DNA from: VRUE01 sp963702955
GTDB lineage: Bacteria; Actinomycetota; Thermoleophilia; Solirubrobacterales; 70-9
Assembly (NCBI GenBank): GCA_963702955.1
Contig: OY969774.1
Coordinates: 930,001-994,000 of the forward strand
DNA length: 64,000 nucleotides
Direction of reading: 5' to 3'
Below, one piece after another: positions 46,520-57,746 of the stretch (positions are counted from its first letter, which is position 1; each line of letters begins with the position of its first letter). The notes under the pieces are model-generated. The model ran no database searches and was not told where the DNA came from. It worked only from the letters and a program-made list of their open reading frames with translations. The position numbers and the translations under genes were made by a program.

Positions 46520-46997
46520 CGTCAGCGTCCTTTTTCGCGGCAGGTTTCTTCGCAGCAGGTTTTTTAGCAGCCGCTTTCGGTTTGGCTTTCGCTTTCGGCT
46601 TGGCCGCCGCTTTTTTCTCCGCCGGTTTTTTCGCCGCCGCTTTCTCTTTCGGCTCCGCTTTCGCCGCTTTGGCTTTCGCCGGTTTGCCGAGCGCCAGCTC
46701 GGTCACCTCGAGCCGGGTCAGCTCGGAGCGGTGGCCGGCGCGCCGCCGGTAGCCCTTCTTCGGCTTGTATTTGAAGACCTTGATCTTCGGCCCGCGCAGG
46801 TGCTCGGCGACCGTCGCCTCGACCTTCACCTTCTCCAGCTCCTTCGGCTCGGCGACGACCTTCTCGTCGCGGAACATCACGGCGCGGAGGGCGACCACCT
46901 CGCCCTCATCGGCAGACAGGCGGTCAACGAGCAGGGAGGATCCCTTCTCGACCTTGTACTGCTTGCCACCGCTCTCTATGACTGCGTACGTGCTCAT
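46509..46997 (-). CDS. rplU: 50S ribosomal protein L21 with Lys/Ala-rich C-terminal tail
   Basis: Residues 1-103 are a normal L21 (MSTYAVIESGGKQYKVEKGS, KIKVFKYKPKKGYRRRAGHR with the conserved basic loop). They are followed by about 59 residues of almost pure Lys, Ala and Pro (repeats such as KKPAAKKPAAKK) ending in DADDGS. This resembles histone H1-like tails and is common on actinobacterial ribosomal and nucleoid proteins; it may bind RNA or DNA. It overlaps rng by four bases (ATGA). Confidence 0.95.
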   Translation of the reverse strand: MSTYAVIESGGKQYKVEKGSSLLVDRLSADEGEVVALRAVMFRDEKVVAEPKELEKVKVEATVAEHLRGPKIKVFKYKPKKGYRRRAGHRSELTRLEVTELALGKPAKAKAAKAEPKEKAAAKKPAEKKAAAKPKAKAKPKAAAKKPAAKKPAAKKDADDGS

Positions 46998-48757
46998 TCG
47001 GCGGCGGCGGATTCTAGAGCGTCCCGCTCTGAGCCGTTGCTCGCCTCGGCGCCGGGCAGCGAGGCGACCGCCGCCGCCCGTTCGACCTGCTCGATCCGCA
47101 CCAGCTTGCGCTCGCCGATGAAGCGTCCGCCGCCGGTGACGCTGACCACGTAGGAGTCGATCCGGGCGACCGCGTCGTCGGCGTTGTACATGTGTGGCTC
47201 CTCGATCGTCACCAGCACCTCCTCGCCGACCTTGAAGGGCAGCGCCCGCTCCTCGATCTCGGCCCGGCTGCCGGCCTCGACCAGGTCGAAGGTCTCGATC
47301 GGCAGCGCGTCGGTGCCTTCGAAGTGGAACTGCCTGCCGGTCTCGGCCTCCAGCTCGGCGAGGCCGCTGTCGGGCTCGATCAGCTCCGCCGCGACTTTCG
47401 GGTTGACCCGCAGCAGGAACGCCTCGGCGTCGCGCTCGGCGAGGTCGCGCATCTTGCGCAGCCCCTCCAGGGCCACCGTCTCGGCCGAGAGGACGACGCC
47501 CTCGCCGTCGCAGGTCGGGCAGGGCGCGGTGAGGATCTCCCGCACCCCGTCGGTGATGTTCTGCCGCGTCATCTCGACCAGGCCCAGCGGCGAGACCTCG
47601 ACCACGTAGCTCTTCGACTTGTCCGCGTCGAGCGCTTTGCGCAGCGTTTTCAGCACTTTGTCGCGGTTTTTGGCGCGGGCCATGTCGATGAAGTCGATGA
47701 CGATGATCCCGCCGATGTCGCGCAGCCGCAGCTGCCGCACGACCTCGTCGGCGGCCTCGGTGTTGACTTTGGTGATCGTCTCCTCGAGACCTCCTTTGCC
47801 GCGGCCCGTGAACGAGCCGCTGTTGACGTCGATCACCGTCAGCGCCTCGGTGTAGTCGATGATCAGGTAGCCGCCGGAGGGCAGGTCAACCCGCCGCACC
47901 AGGGTCAACTCGATCTCCTTGTCGATCCCCCATTTCTCCAGCAGCGGCTTGCGGCCCTCGTAGAGCTCGACTTTGTCGATCAGCTCCGGCGCGGTCCGCT
48001 GGAAGAATCCGGTCACCCGGTCGAGCTGTTTCGGCGAGTCGATGATCGCCGTTTCGAAGTCGACCAGGAAGACGTCGCGGAGGACGCGCACGGCCAGGTC
48101 GGCCTCCTGGAAGACGAGGCCCGGCGCCTTGGTCTGCTCGCTGCGCCGCTCCAGCACCTCATACAGCTTGTGCAGGTAGCCGATCTCACGCACGAAGTCC
48201 GATTTCTTCGCCCCGTGGGCGGCGGTGCGGACGATCAGCCCGCCCGGCCCCTTGTAGGAGCGGTCAACCATCTTGCGCAGCCGGTCGCGCTCCGATTCGG
48301 AGAGCCGCCGGCTGACGCCGACGCCGCCCCCCTGCGGCGCGTAGACCAGGTAGCGGCCGGCGATCGAGAGGTTCATCGAGAGCCGCGCGCCCTTCGACTT
48401 CAGCGGATCCTTGACGACCTGGACCAGGATCTCCTGACCGGATTTGAGCAGCTCGCCGATCTTGCGACCGCTGCCGCTGCCGCGGCCGCGCTTCGGCGCC
48501 TGTTCGCCGTTCGGCAGGACGATCTCGTCAACGTGGAGGAAGCCGTTGCGCTCGAGGCCGATGTCGACGAAGGCGGCCTCCATGCCGTTGAGGACGTTGT
48601 CAACTTTGCCCTTGTAGATGTTGCCGACGATCGAGCGCCGGCCGCGTCGCTCTATGTAGAGCTCCGCGACGTCGCGTTTGCCGCCTTTCGTCTTCGACTC
48701 CAGGACGGCGACTCGGGTCTCGCCGCGATCGGCGGACACCAGGATGGTTTTCTTCAT
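46994..48757 (-). CDS. rng: Ribonuclease G/E
   Basis: This 587-residue endoribonuclease processes rRNA and mRNA. It has an S1-like domain (VGNIYKGKVDNVLNGMEAAF), an RNase-H-like part, the DNase I-like catalytic core with VIDVNSGSF and GGIIVIDFIDM (metal-binding Asp residues), SPLGLVEMTRQNI and the zinc-link CPTCDGEG. A C-terminal extra domain (about 500-560: PFKVGEEVLVTIEEPHMYN) resembles TRAM/OB folds. It sits between rodA and rplU, as in many bacteria. Confidence 0.93.
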   Translation of the reverse strand: MKKTILVSADRGETRVAVLESKTKGGKRDVAELYIERRGRRSIVGNIYKGKVDNVLNGMEAAFVDIGLERNGFLHVDEIVLPNGEQAPKRGRGSGSGRKIGELLKSGQEILVQVVKDPLKSKGARLSMNLSIAGRYLVYAPQGGGVGVSRRLSESERDRLRKMVDRSYKGPGGLIVRTAAHGAKKSDFVREIGYLHKLYEVLERRSEQTKAPGLVFQEADLAVRVLRDVFLVDFETAIIDSPKQLDRVTGFFQRTAPELIDKVELYEGRKPLLEKWGIDKEIELTLVRRVDLPSGGYLIIDYTEALTVIDVNSGSFTGRGKGGLEETITKVNTEAADEVVRQLRLRDIGGIIVIDFIDMARAKNRDKVLKTLRKALDADKSKSYVVEVSPLGLVEMTRQNITDGVREILTAPCPTCDGEGVVLSAETVALEGLRKMRDLAERDAEAFLLRVNPKVAAELIEPDSGLAELEAETGRQFHFEGTDALPIETFDLVEAGSRAEIEERALPFKVGEEVLVTIEEPHMYNADDAVARIDSYVVSVTGGGRFIGERKLVRIEQVERAAAVASLPGAEASNGSERDALESAAAE

Positions 48758-48805
48758 TTCAACTCAGTTCAGATAGGTACGCAGGGCCCGGCCTCTTTCG
48801 AGGGT

Positions 48806-50002
48806 TCACCAGGCGAACCTGCCCTTCTGGCTGAGGCGCGCTTGCATGTGGATGCTCTGAAGCACTCCGACGGCGAGCAGGGTCGCCAGTACCGACGACC
48901 CGCCGTAGCTCATCAGCGGTAGGGGAATCCCGGTGATCGGCATGATCCCGAGGTTCATCCCCACGTTGACGAAGACCTGGAACAGCAGCATGGCGGCGAT
49001 GCCGCCTGCCACCAGGGTCCCGTAGGAGTTCTTCGAAAGCGTCACGATCCGCAGCGCCCGCCAGATCAGCAGGGCGTAAAGGGATAGGACGAAGGCGGCT
49101 CCCGCGAACCCGTAGCGCTCACCGATCACCGCGAAGATGAAGTCGGTGGTCCGCTCGGGCACGAAGTTGAGCCGCGTCTGGGTGGCCCGATCGCCGCGTC
49201 CGGTCTTTCCGCCGGAGCCGATCGCGATCTTGGCCTGGTCTTGCTGGTAGCCCGCGTCGGCGGGGTCCGCGCTTGGATGCAGGAACGAAGTCAGCCTCTG
49301 TTCCTGGTAGCCCTTGAGGACCGGCGTCCCGATTGCGGGCGCGACCACGAGGACGAGCGCGACGATTGCCACCAGCCCCGCGCCGATCACCGCGAAGTGC
49401 GTCCAGCGGACGCCCCCCACGTACATCACGGCGAGGGTGATTGCCCCGTACACCAGGGAGGTGCCGAGGTCCGGCTGCAGGAATACGAGCGCAGCCGGGG
49501 CGAGGCCGAGGCAGAGGTAGCGCACAGTGCGCTGCCGTGCCGAGCCCCGCCGGGCGCCATCGATGACGAAGCCGGCAAGGGCCAGTACCAGCAGGACCTT
49601 GCCCAGCTCCGATGGCTGGAAGCTGAAGAACGGAAGTTCGAACGAGCGCCGCGAGCCGCGGGCGGCGACGCCGAAGACGAAGACCAGCGAGACGCTGGCG
49701 CAGAGGAAGGTGTAGATGCCGACCCGCAGCTCGCGGAAGCGCGAGTAGTCGATCCGCGCCAGCAGGTACATGCCGGCGAGGCCGAGGGCCGCGTAGATCG
49801 CCTGGCGATCGACGTAGTAGTTGGGGTTGCCGGGCACGTCGTGCAGCGTCGCCTGGCTCAGCGTGAAGACGCTGAAGGCGGCCAGACCGGCGGCGGCGAT
49901 GCCGAGCGGGGCGTCCATGTAGGGGAGGCCGAGGCGCTCGGCGATCCCCGGGCGCAGGGCGAACGGCTCCGGGCGGGTGCGGCGGGTGCGGGTCGCGTAC
50001 AT
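48806..50002 (-). CDS. rodA: Rod-shape SEDS peptidoglycan polymerase RodA
   Basis: This 398-residue SEDS glycosyltransferase has about ten membrane segments: IDYSRFRELRVGIY, FQPSELGKVLLVLALAGFV, FLQPDLGTSLVYGAI, GAAFVLSLYALLIWRAL and GIPLPLMSYGGSSVLATLLA (signature). It polymerises glycan strands with the class B PBP encoded upstream. TGATG overlap with mrdA (one base). Confidence 0.95.
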   Translation of the reverse strand: MYATRTRRTRPEPFALRPGIAERLGLPYMDAPLGIAAAGLAAFSVFTLSQATLHDVPGNPNYYVDRQAIYAALGLAGMYLLARIDYSRFRELRVGIYTFLCASVSLVFVFGVAARGSRRSFELPFFSFQPSELGKVLLVLALAGFVIDGARRGSARQRTVRYLCLGLAPAALVFLQPDLGTSLVYGAITLAVMYVGGVRWTHFAVIGAGLVAIVALVLVVAPAIGTPVLKGYQEQRLTSFLHPSADPADAGYQQDQAKIAIGSGGKTGRGDRATQTRLNFVPERTTDFIFAVIGERYGFAGAAFVLSLYALLIWRALRIVTLSKNSYGTLVAGGIAAMLLFQVFVNVGMNLGIMPITGIPLPLMSYGGSSVLATLLAVGVLQSIHMQARLSQKGRFAW

Positions 50003-51873
50003 CAGCCCGGACTACCGCCGTTGGGGCCGCTTTCGCCGGAGCTGCGCTTGCCGAAATAGGCTTCGAGAATCTGCAGTGCGGCCGGCGCCGCCGATTCGGC
50101 TCCGAAGCCGCCTTCCTCAATCGTCACCGCCGTCACGATACGGGGATTCGGGTACGGAGCGAGGACGATGTACCAGGACTGGTCCGCGTGGCCGACCCGC
50201 TGGGCCGTCCCGGTCTTGCCGGCGACGGGGATCGGGAAGCCGCCGAAGACGGCGTAGGAGGTGCCGCCCGGCGCCTGCGCGGCCTCGTGCAGCCCTTCGA
50301 GGATGACGTCGCGGTTTTCCTGCTTGAAGTGGACGTGGCGGCGCGCCTTCGGCGTGAATTCCTTCACCACGCGACCGGCCGCGTCGTCGATCTGCAGGCC
50401 GACGTGGGGGGTGACGACCGTGCCGCCGTTGGCGACGGCCGAGTAGGCGATCGCCATCTGCAGCGGGTTGGTCTGCAGGTCGCCCTGCCCGGTCGCGAGC
50501 TGGATGTTGTCGCCGGCCGACCAGGGGCGACCTTCCGCCAGCCCTTCGGCGGCGAGCTTGTCGCGCCACTGTTTGGTCGGCAGCAGACCTTCGACCGCGC
50601 CCGGCAGGTCGAGCCCGGTCGGCCGGCCGATCCCCAGCGCGTGGGCCCAGTGCTGAAGTTGGCCGGTGTTCCACATGTCGAGGCCGAGCGTGTAGAAGAA
50701 GACGTCGGAGGAGACCTGCAGTGCCGGGACCAGAGTGAGGCTGCCGTAGGAGGCGCCGCCGGCGTTCTGGAAGCTCTCGCCGCCGACGTTCAGCGAGCCG
50801 CCGTCGTAGATCACGCTGGACGGCGTGATCACGCCGCTTTCCAGCGCCGCCATCGCGGTGATGAGCTTGAAGGTCGAGCCGGTGGGATAGAGGCCGGCGA
50901 TCGCCCGGTCGGTCAGCGGCGCCGCGACCGGATCGCGGTAGAGCACGTTGACCTGGCTCTGGGTCAGCGGCCTGGTGAAGACCGAGGGTTCGAAAGTCGG
51001 GTAGGAGCCGAGGCCGAGGATTTCGCCGCTGTCGACGTTCATCGTGATGAAGCCGCCCGGCAGCCCGCGGGCGGCGAGCGCCGCTTCGCCGGCTTCCTGC
51101 ACGGCGCCGTCGATCGAGAGCTTCAGGTTGTCGCCGGGGACCGGCGGCTGGGAGACGAGCTGACCGTTCTTGGTCGGCTGGCCGAGGGCGTCGACCTGGA
51201 TCCGGGTCAGCCCGGGCTTGCCGCGCAGGAAGCGGTCGTAGGTGTCCTCGACGCCGTCCTGGCCGACCTCGTCGCCCGGCTCGAGCCCCTTGTAGCGAGG
51301 TTCCTTCAGCTGTTCTTCGGAGACCTCGCCGACGTTGCCGAGGATGTGGGCGGCGAGGGTGCCGTGCGGGTAATGGCGGACGAAGACGCGCTGCACCTCG
51401 ACCCCGGGGAAGCGATCGCGGTTTTCCTCCAGGTAATAGACGAGGTAGTGGCCGACGTCGCGGCGCAGCGTCACCGGCGCGGCCGGCGCGACGACGAGCT
51501 GTTCGTGCATCAGCTTGCGCATCCGGGGCAGGGTGCTGTGGGTGAGGTCGGCGAGTCGGGCCAGCTCGGCCCGCCGCCGGGGGGCCTGCAGCGGCAGTTT
51601 CTGCGGGTTGACCTGCAGCGCCAGGCTGGTGCGGTTGTCGACCAGGACGCCACCGCTGCGGTCGAGGATCTCGCCGCGCGGCGCGCTGACCCGGTAGGAA
51701 CGGGTGCGGTTGTTGTTCGCTTCGGCCAGGTACTTGCCGCCGTTCAGCACCTGCAGGAACCAGAGGCGGAAGAAGAGGACGCCGAAGAGGGCCAGCGCGA
51801 CGCCGCCGAAGAGGGCGATCCGCAACCCCAGCCTGTTGTTCATCGGCCCGCGTTCGTCGGAGCGTCTGTACAT
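50002..51873 (-). CDS. mrdA: Penicillin-binding protein 2 (class B, elongasome)
   Basis: This 623-residue transpeptidase has a single N-terminal membrane anchor (LGLRIALFGGVALALFGVLF), a dimerisation domain with SAPRGEILDRSGGVLVDNRT, and the transpeptidase domain. The catalytic serine is in YPTGSTFKLITA (STFK), the SxN-like motif is SSD in LQVSSDVFFYTLG, and KTGT lies in VAGKTGTAQRVG. ATG 51873 is eight bases after mreD; ATG 51843 is also possible. Works with RodA. Confidence 0.95.
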   Translation of the reverse strand: MYRRSDERGPMNNRLGLRIALFGGVALALFGVLFFRLWFLQVLNGGKYLAEANNNRTRSYRVSAPRGEILDRSGGVLVDNRTSLALQVNPQKLPLQAPRRRAELARLADLTHSTLPRMRKLMHEQLVVAPAAPVTLRRDVGHYLVYYLEENRDRFPGVEVQRVFVRHYPHGTLAAHILGNVGEVSEEQLKEPRYKGLEPGDEVGQDGVEDTYDRFLRGKPGLTRIQVDALGQPTKNGQLVSQPPVPGDNLKLSIDGAVQEAGEAALAARGLPGGFITMNVDSGEILGLGSYPTFEPSVFTRPLTQSQVNVLYRDPVAAPLTDRAIAGLYPTGSTFKLITAMAALESGVITPSSVIYDGGSLNVGGESFQNAGGASYGSLTLVPALQVSSDVFFYTLGLDMWNTGQLQHWAHALGIGRPTGLDLPGAVEGLLPTKQWRDKLAAEGLAEGRPWSAGDNIQLATGQGDLQTNPLQMAIAYSAVANGGTVVTPHVGLQIDDAAGRVVKEFTPKARRHVHFKQENRDVILEGLHEAAQAPGGTSYAVFGGFPIPVAGKTGTAQRVGHADQSWYIVLAPYPNPRIVTAVTIEEGGFGAESAAPAALQILEAYFGKRSSGESGPNGGSPG

Positions 51874-51881
51874 CGACCCTC

Positions 51882-52430
51882 CTAGGCTCCCAGCACGGTC
51901 GGCTGCCGGCGGCTGCCCACCTTCGGCTCCTCGACCAGAGCCGGCCGCAGCGCCCGCCGCAGCAGCAGGTAGATCGGCCAGCCGAGGAAGAAGGCGTAGA
52001 TGCTCTTCAGCAGCAGGTCGCGGACGATCAGCACGCTGACCGGGGCGTCAACGCCGAGCATCACCTGGACCAGCGCGAAGCCCAGCTCGGCGAACAGGGT
52101 CAGCCCCATGCAGAGCAGCGGCGGCACCAGCGCGCTGTGGATCTCGAAGCGCTCGCGGAAGAGGCCGGCGAGATAGCCGACGGCGATCAGGACCAGCGAG
52201 GAGCCGCCGAGCGGCGCGACCAGCAGGCAGTCGACCAGGAAGCCGATCGAGAAGCCGGACACGGCGCCGGTCATGCTGCCTCCGAGCAGGCCCAGCGAGA
52301 CGACCAGCGCCGGCAGCACGTCGGGGCTGGTGTGGAACAGCTCGACCCGCGAGAAGAAGGAGAGCTGCAACAGCACGCCGAGGATCGCGATCGCGACGAG
52401 CCGGGCGAGGATCTTCGGCGTGACGATCAT
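51882..52430 (-). CDS. mreD: Rod-shape-determining membrane protein MreD
   Basis: This 182-residue polytopic protein has about five hydrophobic segments (LVAIAILGVLLQLSFF, VLPALVVSLGLLGG, GFSIGFLVDCLLVAPLGGSS, LYAFFLGWP-like near the end). Weakly conserved family, identified largely by position between mreC and mrdA. It overlaps mreC by four bases. Confidence 0.88.
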   Translation of the reverse strand: MIVTPKILARLVAIAILGVLLQLSFFSRVELFHTSPDVLPALVVSLGLLGGSMTGAVSGFSIGFLVDCLLVAPLGGSSLVLIAVGYLAGLFRERFEIHSALVPPLLCMGLTLFAELGFALVQVMLGVDAPVSVLIVRDLLLKSIYAFFLGWPIYLLLRRALRPALVEEPKVGSRRQPTVLGA

Positions 52431-53278
52431 CCGCGCGAGCCCCCGGTCAGCACCTGCACGAGGTCGAGGTTGGAGAGGTCCGCGAAGGGACGCAGTTCGA
52501 CCTGCTGGCTCGCCTCCTGTTCGACGATCGAGGCGTGGGTCACTTCGCCGATCGGCAGGCCGGGCGGAAACAGCGAGGCGAGCCCCTGGGCGCGCCAGCC
52601 GGCGGTGACCACGGTCTGCCCCCGGTGCACGTGCTTGCTCGAGTCGATGAAGTCGAGGATCAGGTTTTCCGGGTCGCCGACGTCGGGGCGCATCACGCCC
52701 TGTACCCCGCCCGGGAGGACTTTGGCCGAGACCGCGCTGGCGTGGTCGGTGATCAGCATCACCTGCGCCGAGCCGCCCTCGGCGGACGCCACCCGGCCGA
52801 CCAGCCCGTCGCCGCTGATCACCGGGTCGTCGACACGGACTCCGTCGCCGCTGCCGACGTCGACCGTGACCGCCGACTGCCAGACGGTCGGCGAACGGGC
52901 GATCACTCGGCCGGTGACCGGTTCGTAGGCCGAGGCGGCGAGCGGCGGGGCGCGGTCGAGGCCGACCAGCTTGCGCAGCTGGCCGTTTTCCTGCAGCGCC
53001 TCCTGGTCGGCGACCGACCGTTCGCGCACCGTCGCGAGCTGCGACTTCAGACGGCTGTTTTCCCCCCGCGCCTGAAAGGTCTTGTCGAACCAGTCGATCA
53101 GGTCGCGGGCCGGCTTCAGGGCCCGGTCGGCGACGCTCTGTAGCGGGCTGAAGACGGTGCTGACGCCCCGCTGCAGGCCGCCTGAGCTCTGCCCGTACGT
53201 GAGCGTCAGCAACACGAACGAGCCGATGATGAGGAGCGTCAGGACCGCCCTACGGCGGCGTACTTGTTTGCGATACAC
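52427..53278 (-). CDS. mreC: Rod-shape-determining protein MreC
   Basis: This 283-residue bitopic protein has a short basic start (MYRKQVRRRRAVLTLLIIGS), a membrane segment, a coiled coil (NSRLKSQLATVRERSVADQE) and the beta-rich periplasmic domain (RVIARSPTVWQSAVTVDVGS, DDPVISGDGLVGRVAS). It couples cytoplasmic MreB to RodA/PBP2. It lies 38 bases after mreB. Confidence 0.93.
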   Translation of the reverse strand: MYRKQVRRRRAVLTLLIIGSFVLLTLTYGQSSGGLQRGVSTVFSPLQSVADRALKPARDLIDWFDKTFQARGENSRLKSQLATVRERSVADQEALQENGQLRKLVGLDRAPPLAASAYEPVTGRVIARSPTVWQSAVTVDVGSGDGVRVDDPVISGDGLVGRVASAEGGSAQVMLITDHASAVSAKVLPGGVQGVMRPDVGDPENLILDFIDSSKHVHRGQTVVTAGWRAQGLASLFPPGLPIGEVTHASIVEQEASQQVELRPFADLSNLDLVQVLTGGSRG

Positions 53279-53316
53279 GGGTGAGCCCTAAGTTTGGCGC
53301 TTTGTGTGAACGGCGG

Positions 53317-54366
53317 CTAAGCAACGCGCGCGATTCCCGAATTCATCTTGCTGGCCCGATGGATGGTCTCGAACTCCTCCAGGGAGATCCCGGAGCCGAC
53401 GGCCACGCACGTCAACGGCGACTCTGCCAGTTGACAGGGCATCTGGCACTCGTCGCGGAGGCGCTGTTCGAGTCCTTGCAGGAGCGCGCCGCCGCCCGCC
53501 AGGGTGATTCCCCGGTCCATGATGTCCCCCGCCAGCTCCGGCGGAGTGCGGTCGAGCGTGTCCTTGACGGCGTCAACGATGTGGCCGATCGTCTCGTCGA
53601 GCGCCTCGCGCACCTCGGCCGAGCCGAGCGTGATCGTCTTCGGCAGCCCGGAGACCAGATCGCGGCCACGGATCTCGACCTCGACCTCCTCGGCGAGCGG
53701 CGAGGCCGAGCCTGCCTCGAGCTTCACCTCCTCGGCGGTCTGCGTTCCGATCGCCAGTTTGTAGCGCTGTTTGCAGTGGTTGACGATCGCCTCGTCGAGC
53801 TCGTCGCCGCCGACCCGGATCGACTGCGAGACGACGATCCCGCCGAGCGAGATCACCGCCACCTCGGTGGTGCCGCCGCCGACGTCGACGATCAGCGAGC
53901 CGGTCGGCTCGGCGACCGGCAGGCCGGCCCCGATCGCCGCCGCCATCGGCTCCTCGATCAGGTAGGCCTTGCGGGCGCCGGCCGAGAGGCAGGCCTCCTC
54001 GACCGCCCGCTTCTCGACCCCGGTGACGCCGGAGGGGACGCAGACGACGACCCGCGGGTGGGCGAAACGGTTGGAGTGAACCTGTTTGATGAAGTGCCGC
54101 AGCATCTGCTCGGTGACGTCGAAGTCGGCGATGACGCCGTCCTTCAGCGGCCGGATCGCGGTGATCGACCCCGGCGTCCGTCCCAGCATCCGCTTCGCTT
54201 CGACCCCGACCGCGTGGACCTGGCCGGTGCGCGAGTCGATCGCGACCACCGAGGGCTCGGAGAGCACGATGCCGCGCCCCCGCACGTAGACGAGGGTGTT
54301 TGCCGTGCCGAGGTCGACCGCCATGTCGCGGCCACCGAGTCCGGTGAAGTAGCTGAAGATGCCCAT
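53317..54366 (-). CDS. mreB: Rod-shape-determining actin homologue MreB
   Basis: This 349-residue actin-like ATPase polymerises under the membrane to guide lateral wall synthesis. It has phosphate-1 AVDLGTANTLVYVRGRGIV, phosphate-2 LIVDVGGGTTEVAVISLGG and the adenosine motif ITLAGGGALLQGLEQRL. ATG 54366 (MGIFSYFTG) is the family start, with an amphipathic N-terminus. It heads the mreBCD-mrdA-rodA operon and is divergent from the sensor kinase. Confidence 0.97.
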   Translation of the reverse strand: MGIFSYFTGLGGRDMAVDLGTANTLVYVRGRGIVLSEPSVVAIDSRTGQVHAVGVEAKRMLGRTPGSITAIRPLKDGVIADFDVTEQMLRHFIKQVHSNRFAHPRVVVCVPSGVTGVEKRAVEEACLSAGARKAYLIEEPMAAAIGAGLPVAEPTGSLIVDVGGGTTEVAVISLGGIVVSQSIRVGGDELDEAIVNHCKQRYKLAIGTQTAEEVKLEAGSASPLAEEVEVEIRGRDLVSGLPKTITLGSAEVREALDETIGHIVDAVKDTLDRTPPELAGDIMDRGITLAGGGALLQGLEQRLRDECQMPCQLAESPLTCVAVGSGISLEEFETIHRASKMNSGIARVA

Positions 54367-54482
54367 TCGATTGCGGGAAATGCAGCGCAATCATCCCAGA
54401 TGGTCAAGTCCGGCCCCGAAGTCGCCTCAGATGCGGCCACAACTTAATGCGTTCCTAACTGGCGCTTTCAGGTACCGAAACG

Positions 54483-54488
54483 TATAAT
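54483..54488 (+). promoter_or_regulatory. Candidate -10 element of the sensor kinase operon
   Basis: A perfect TATAAT lies 37 bases before the GTG start of the hybrid kinase, in the 159-base divergent region shared with mreB. The upstream bases show no clear -35 hexamer. Confidence 0.5.
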
Positions 54489-54525
54489 CAACACGACTGG
54501 ACCACTAGATCGCCGATGACAGGCG

Positions 54526-56105
<1,580 letters not shown>

Positions 56106-56109
<4 letters not shown>

Positions 56110-57200
56110 CCGGCTCGGCCGAAAGCGCCGCAGGCGCAGACGACAAGACGCGGATCCTCGCCACCGACGACCGCCCGGAGGTGCTGCGGCTGATCGAGCG
56201 CTCGCTCGGCGACCGCTACGAGTGCGAGCCGGCGACCAGCGTCGCCGAGGCTCGCGAGAAGCTCGCCGGGCCGCCCTGCCAGCTGGCGCTCTGCGACATC
56301 CAGATGCCGGGCGAGTCGGGGCTGGTGCTGGTCGAAGAGATCGCCCGCGACCACCCCGGAACAGCGATCGTGATGGTGACCGGGGTCGACGATCCGCAGA
56401 TCGCCGAGCAGGCCTTCCGACTCGGCGCCCACGGCTACCTGGTGAAGCCGTTCTGGCCGGGGCAGCTGCAGATCACCGTCGCCAACGCGCTGCGCCAGCA
56501 CCGGCTCGAGCTGGCCGAGGAGGCGCGCAACGCGGCGCTGCTCGGCAGCGCCGAGGAAAAGGCCGAGGCGCTGCGCCACGAGCTGATCGACGCGCAGCGC
56601 AGGGCGATCACCGACCTGCGCGCCTCGCGCCAGGAGACGGTCGAACGACTCTCCCGGGCGATCGAGATGCACGACCCCGAGACCGGTCACCACATCGACC
56701 GGATGGCGCAGATAACGGCGCTGCTCGGCAAAGCGCTCGGACTCGATTCCGCGCGGGTGCTGCTGCTGCGCGCCGCCGCGCCGATGCACGACATCGGCAA
56801 GATCGCCACACCCGACGGCGTCCTGCACAAGCCGGGCACCCTGACCGCCAGCGAGCGCAAGCGGATGGAGGCCCACACGACCGTCGGCTACCAGATCCTC
56901 GCCGACTCCGAAAGCGACCTGCTGAAGATGGCGGCGACGATCGCACTCACCCATCACGAGTGGTTCGACGGCAGCGGCTACCCGCAGGGCCTCAGCGGCG
57001 AGGCGATCCCGCTGGAGGGGCGGATCGCCGCCGTCGCCGACGTCTTCGACGCGCTGCTCAGCGACCGGCCCTACCGGCCGGCCTTCAGCGTCGAGGAGGC
57101 GCAAGAGTCGATCGCCTCCGAGCGCGACACCCACTTCGACCCGGTCGTGGTCAACGCCCTGATGGAGGACTTCGACGAGGCCGTCGCCCTACGCGGCTGA
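56106..57200 (+). CDS. Response regulator with HD-GYP c-di-GMP phosphodiesterase domain
   Basis: This 364-residue protein has a receiver (acidic pair Asp21-Asp22, phospho-acceptor Asp64 in LALCDIQMPGE, Lys114 in YLVKPF), a short coiled linker (about 135-180) and an HD-GYP domain. All core residues are present: HDPETGHHIDRM, MHDIGKIATPDGVLHKPG (His228-Asp229), HHE at 283-285 and DGSGYPQGL. It is therefore probably an active cyclic-di-GMP phosphodiesterase controlled by the upstream kinase. The 3' end overlaps convergent maf by 12 bases. Confidence 0.92.
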
Positions 57201-57746
57201 GCCGCGCTCGAGCAGCTCCGGGGCCAGCTCGGCCAGCAGCCCGACCGGCAGCCCGACCACGTTCGAGACGCTCCCCTCCAGCCGCTCGACCAGCGTCGAG
57301 CCGAGCGTCTGGATCGCGTACCCACCCGACCGCCCCCGCCACTCGCCGAACCGCACGTAGCGTTCCTTGGCAGGCTCGTCTAACTCCGTGAAGACAACGG
57401 TGGTCCGCTCCACCCCGCTCCGCTCCACCCCATCCGCGAGCACGACCAGCCCGCTCAGCACCTCATGCGCCCGTCCGGACATGCGGTCCAGATAGGCTCG
57501 CGCCTCCGACTCGTCCGCGGGCTTCCCCAGCGCCCGGCCGTCGAGCACGACGTCCGTGTCGCAGGCGATCACCAAGCCGCCCACCCCAACCGCCCGAGCC
57601 TTCATCCGAGCGTTCTCGAGCACCTCGACCTGCGGATCCCCCCCGTTCAGCTCCTCGACCCCGGGCACCACGACCTCGAACGCAATCCCCAGCTTTTCGA
57701 GAATCTCCCTCCTCTGGGGAGATCCCGATGCCAGCGTGACGCTCAG
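57189..57746 (-). CDS. maf: Maf-like nucleotide pyrophosphatase
   Basis: This house-cleaning dNTP/NTP pyrophosphatase shows TLASGSPQRREILEKLGIAF, ENARMKARAV, VIACDTDVVLDGRALGKP and GGYAIQTLGS. The essential SxSPxR motif lies upstream of the first GTG (57671), so the real start must be earlier. No ATG, GTG or TTG is in frame there; a CTG at 57746, overlapping the ndk stop as CTGA, gives the family length of 185 residues. Start therefore inferred, not certain. Confidence 0.82.
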   Translation of the reverse strand: MSVTLASGSPQRREILEKLGIAFEVVVPGVEELNGGDPQVEVLENARMKARAVGVGGLVIACDTDVVLDGRALGKPADESEARAYLDRMSGRAHEVLSGLVVLADGVERSGVERTTVVFTELDEPAKERYVRFGEWRGRSGGYAIQTLGSTLVERLEGSVSNVVGLPVGLLAELAPELLERGSAA

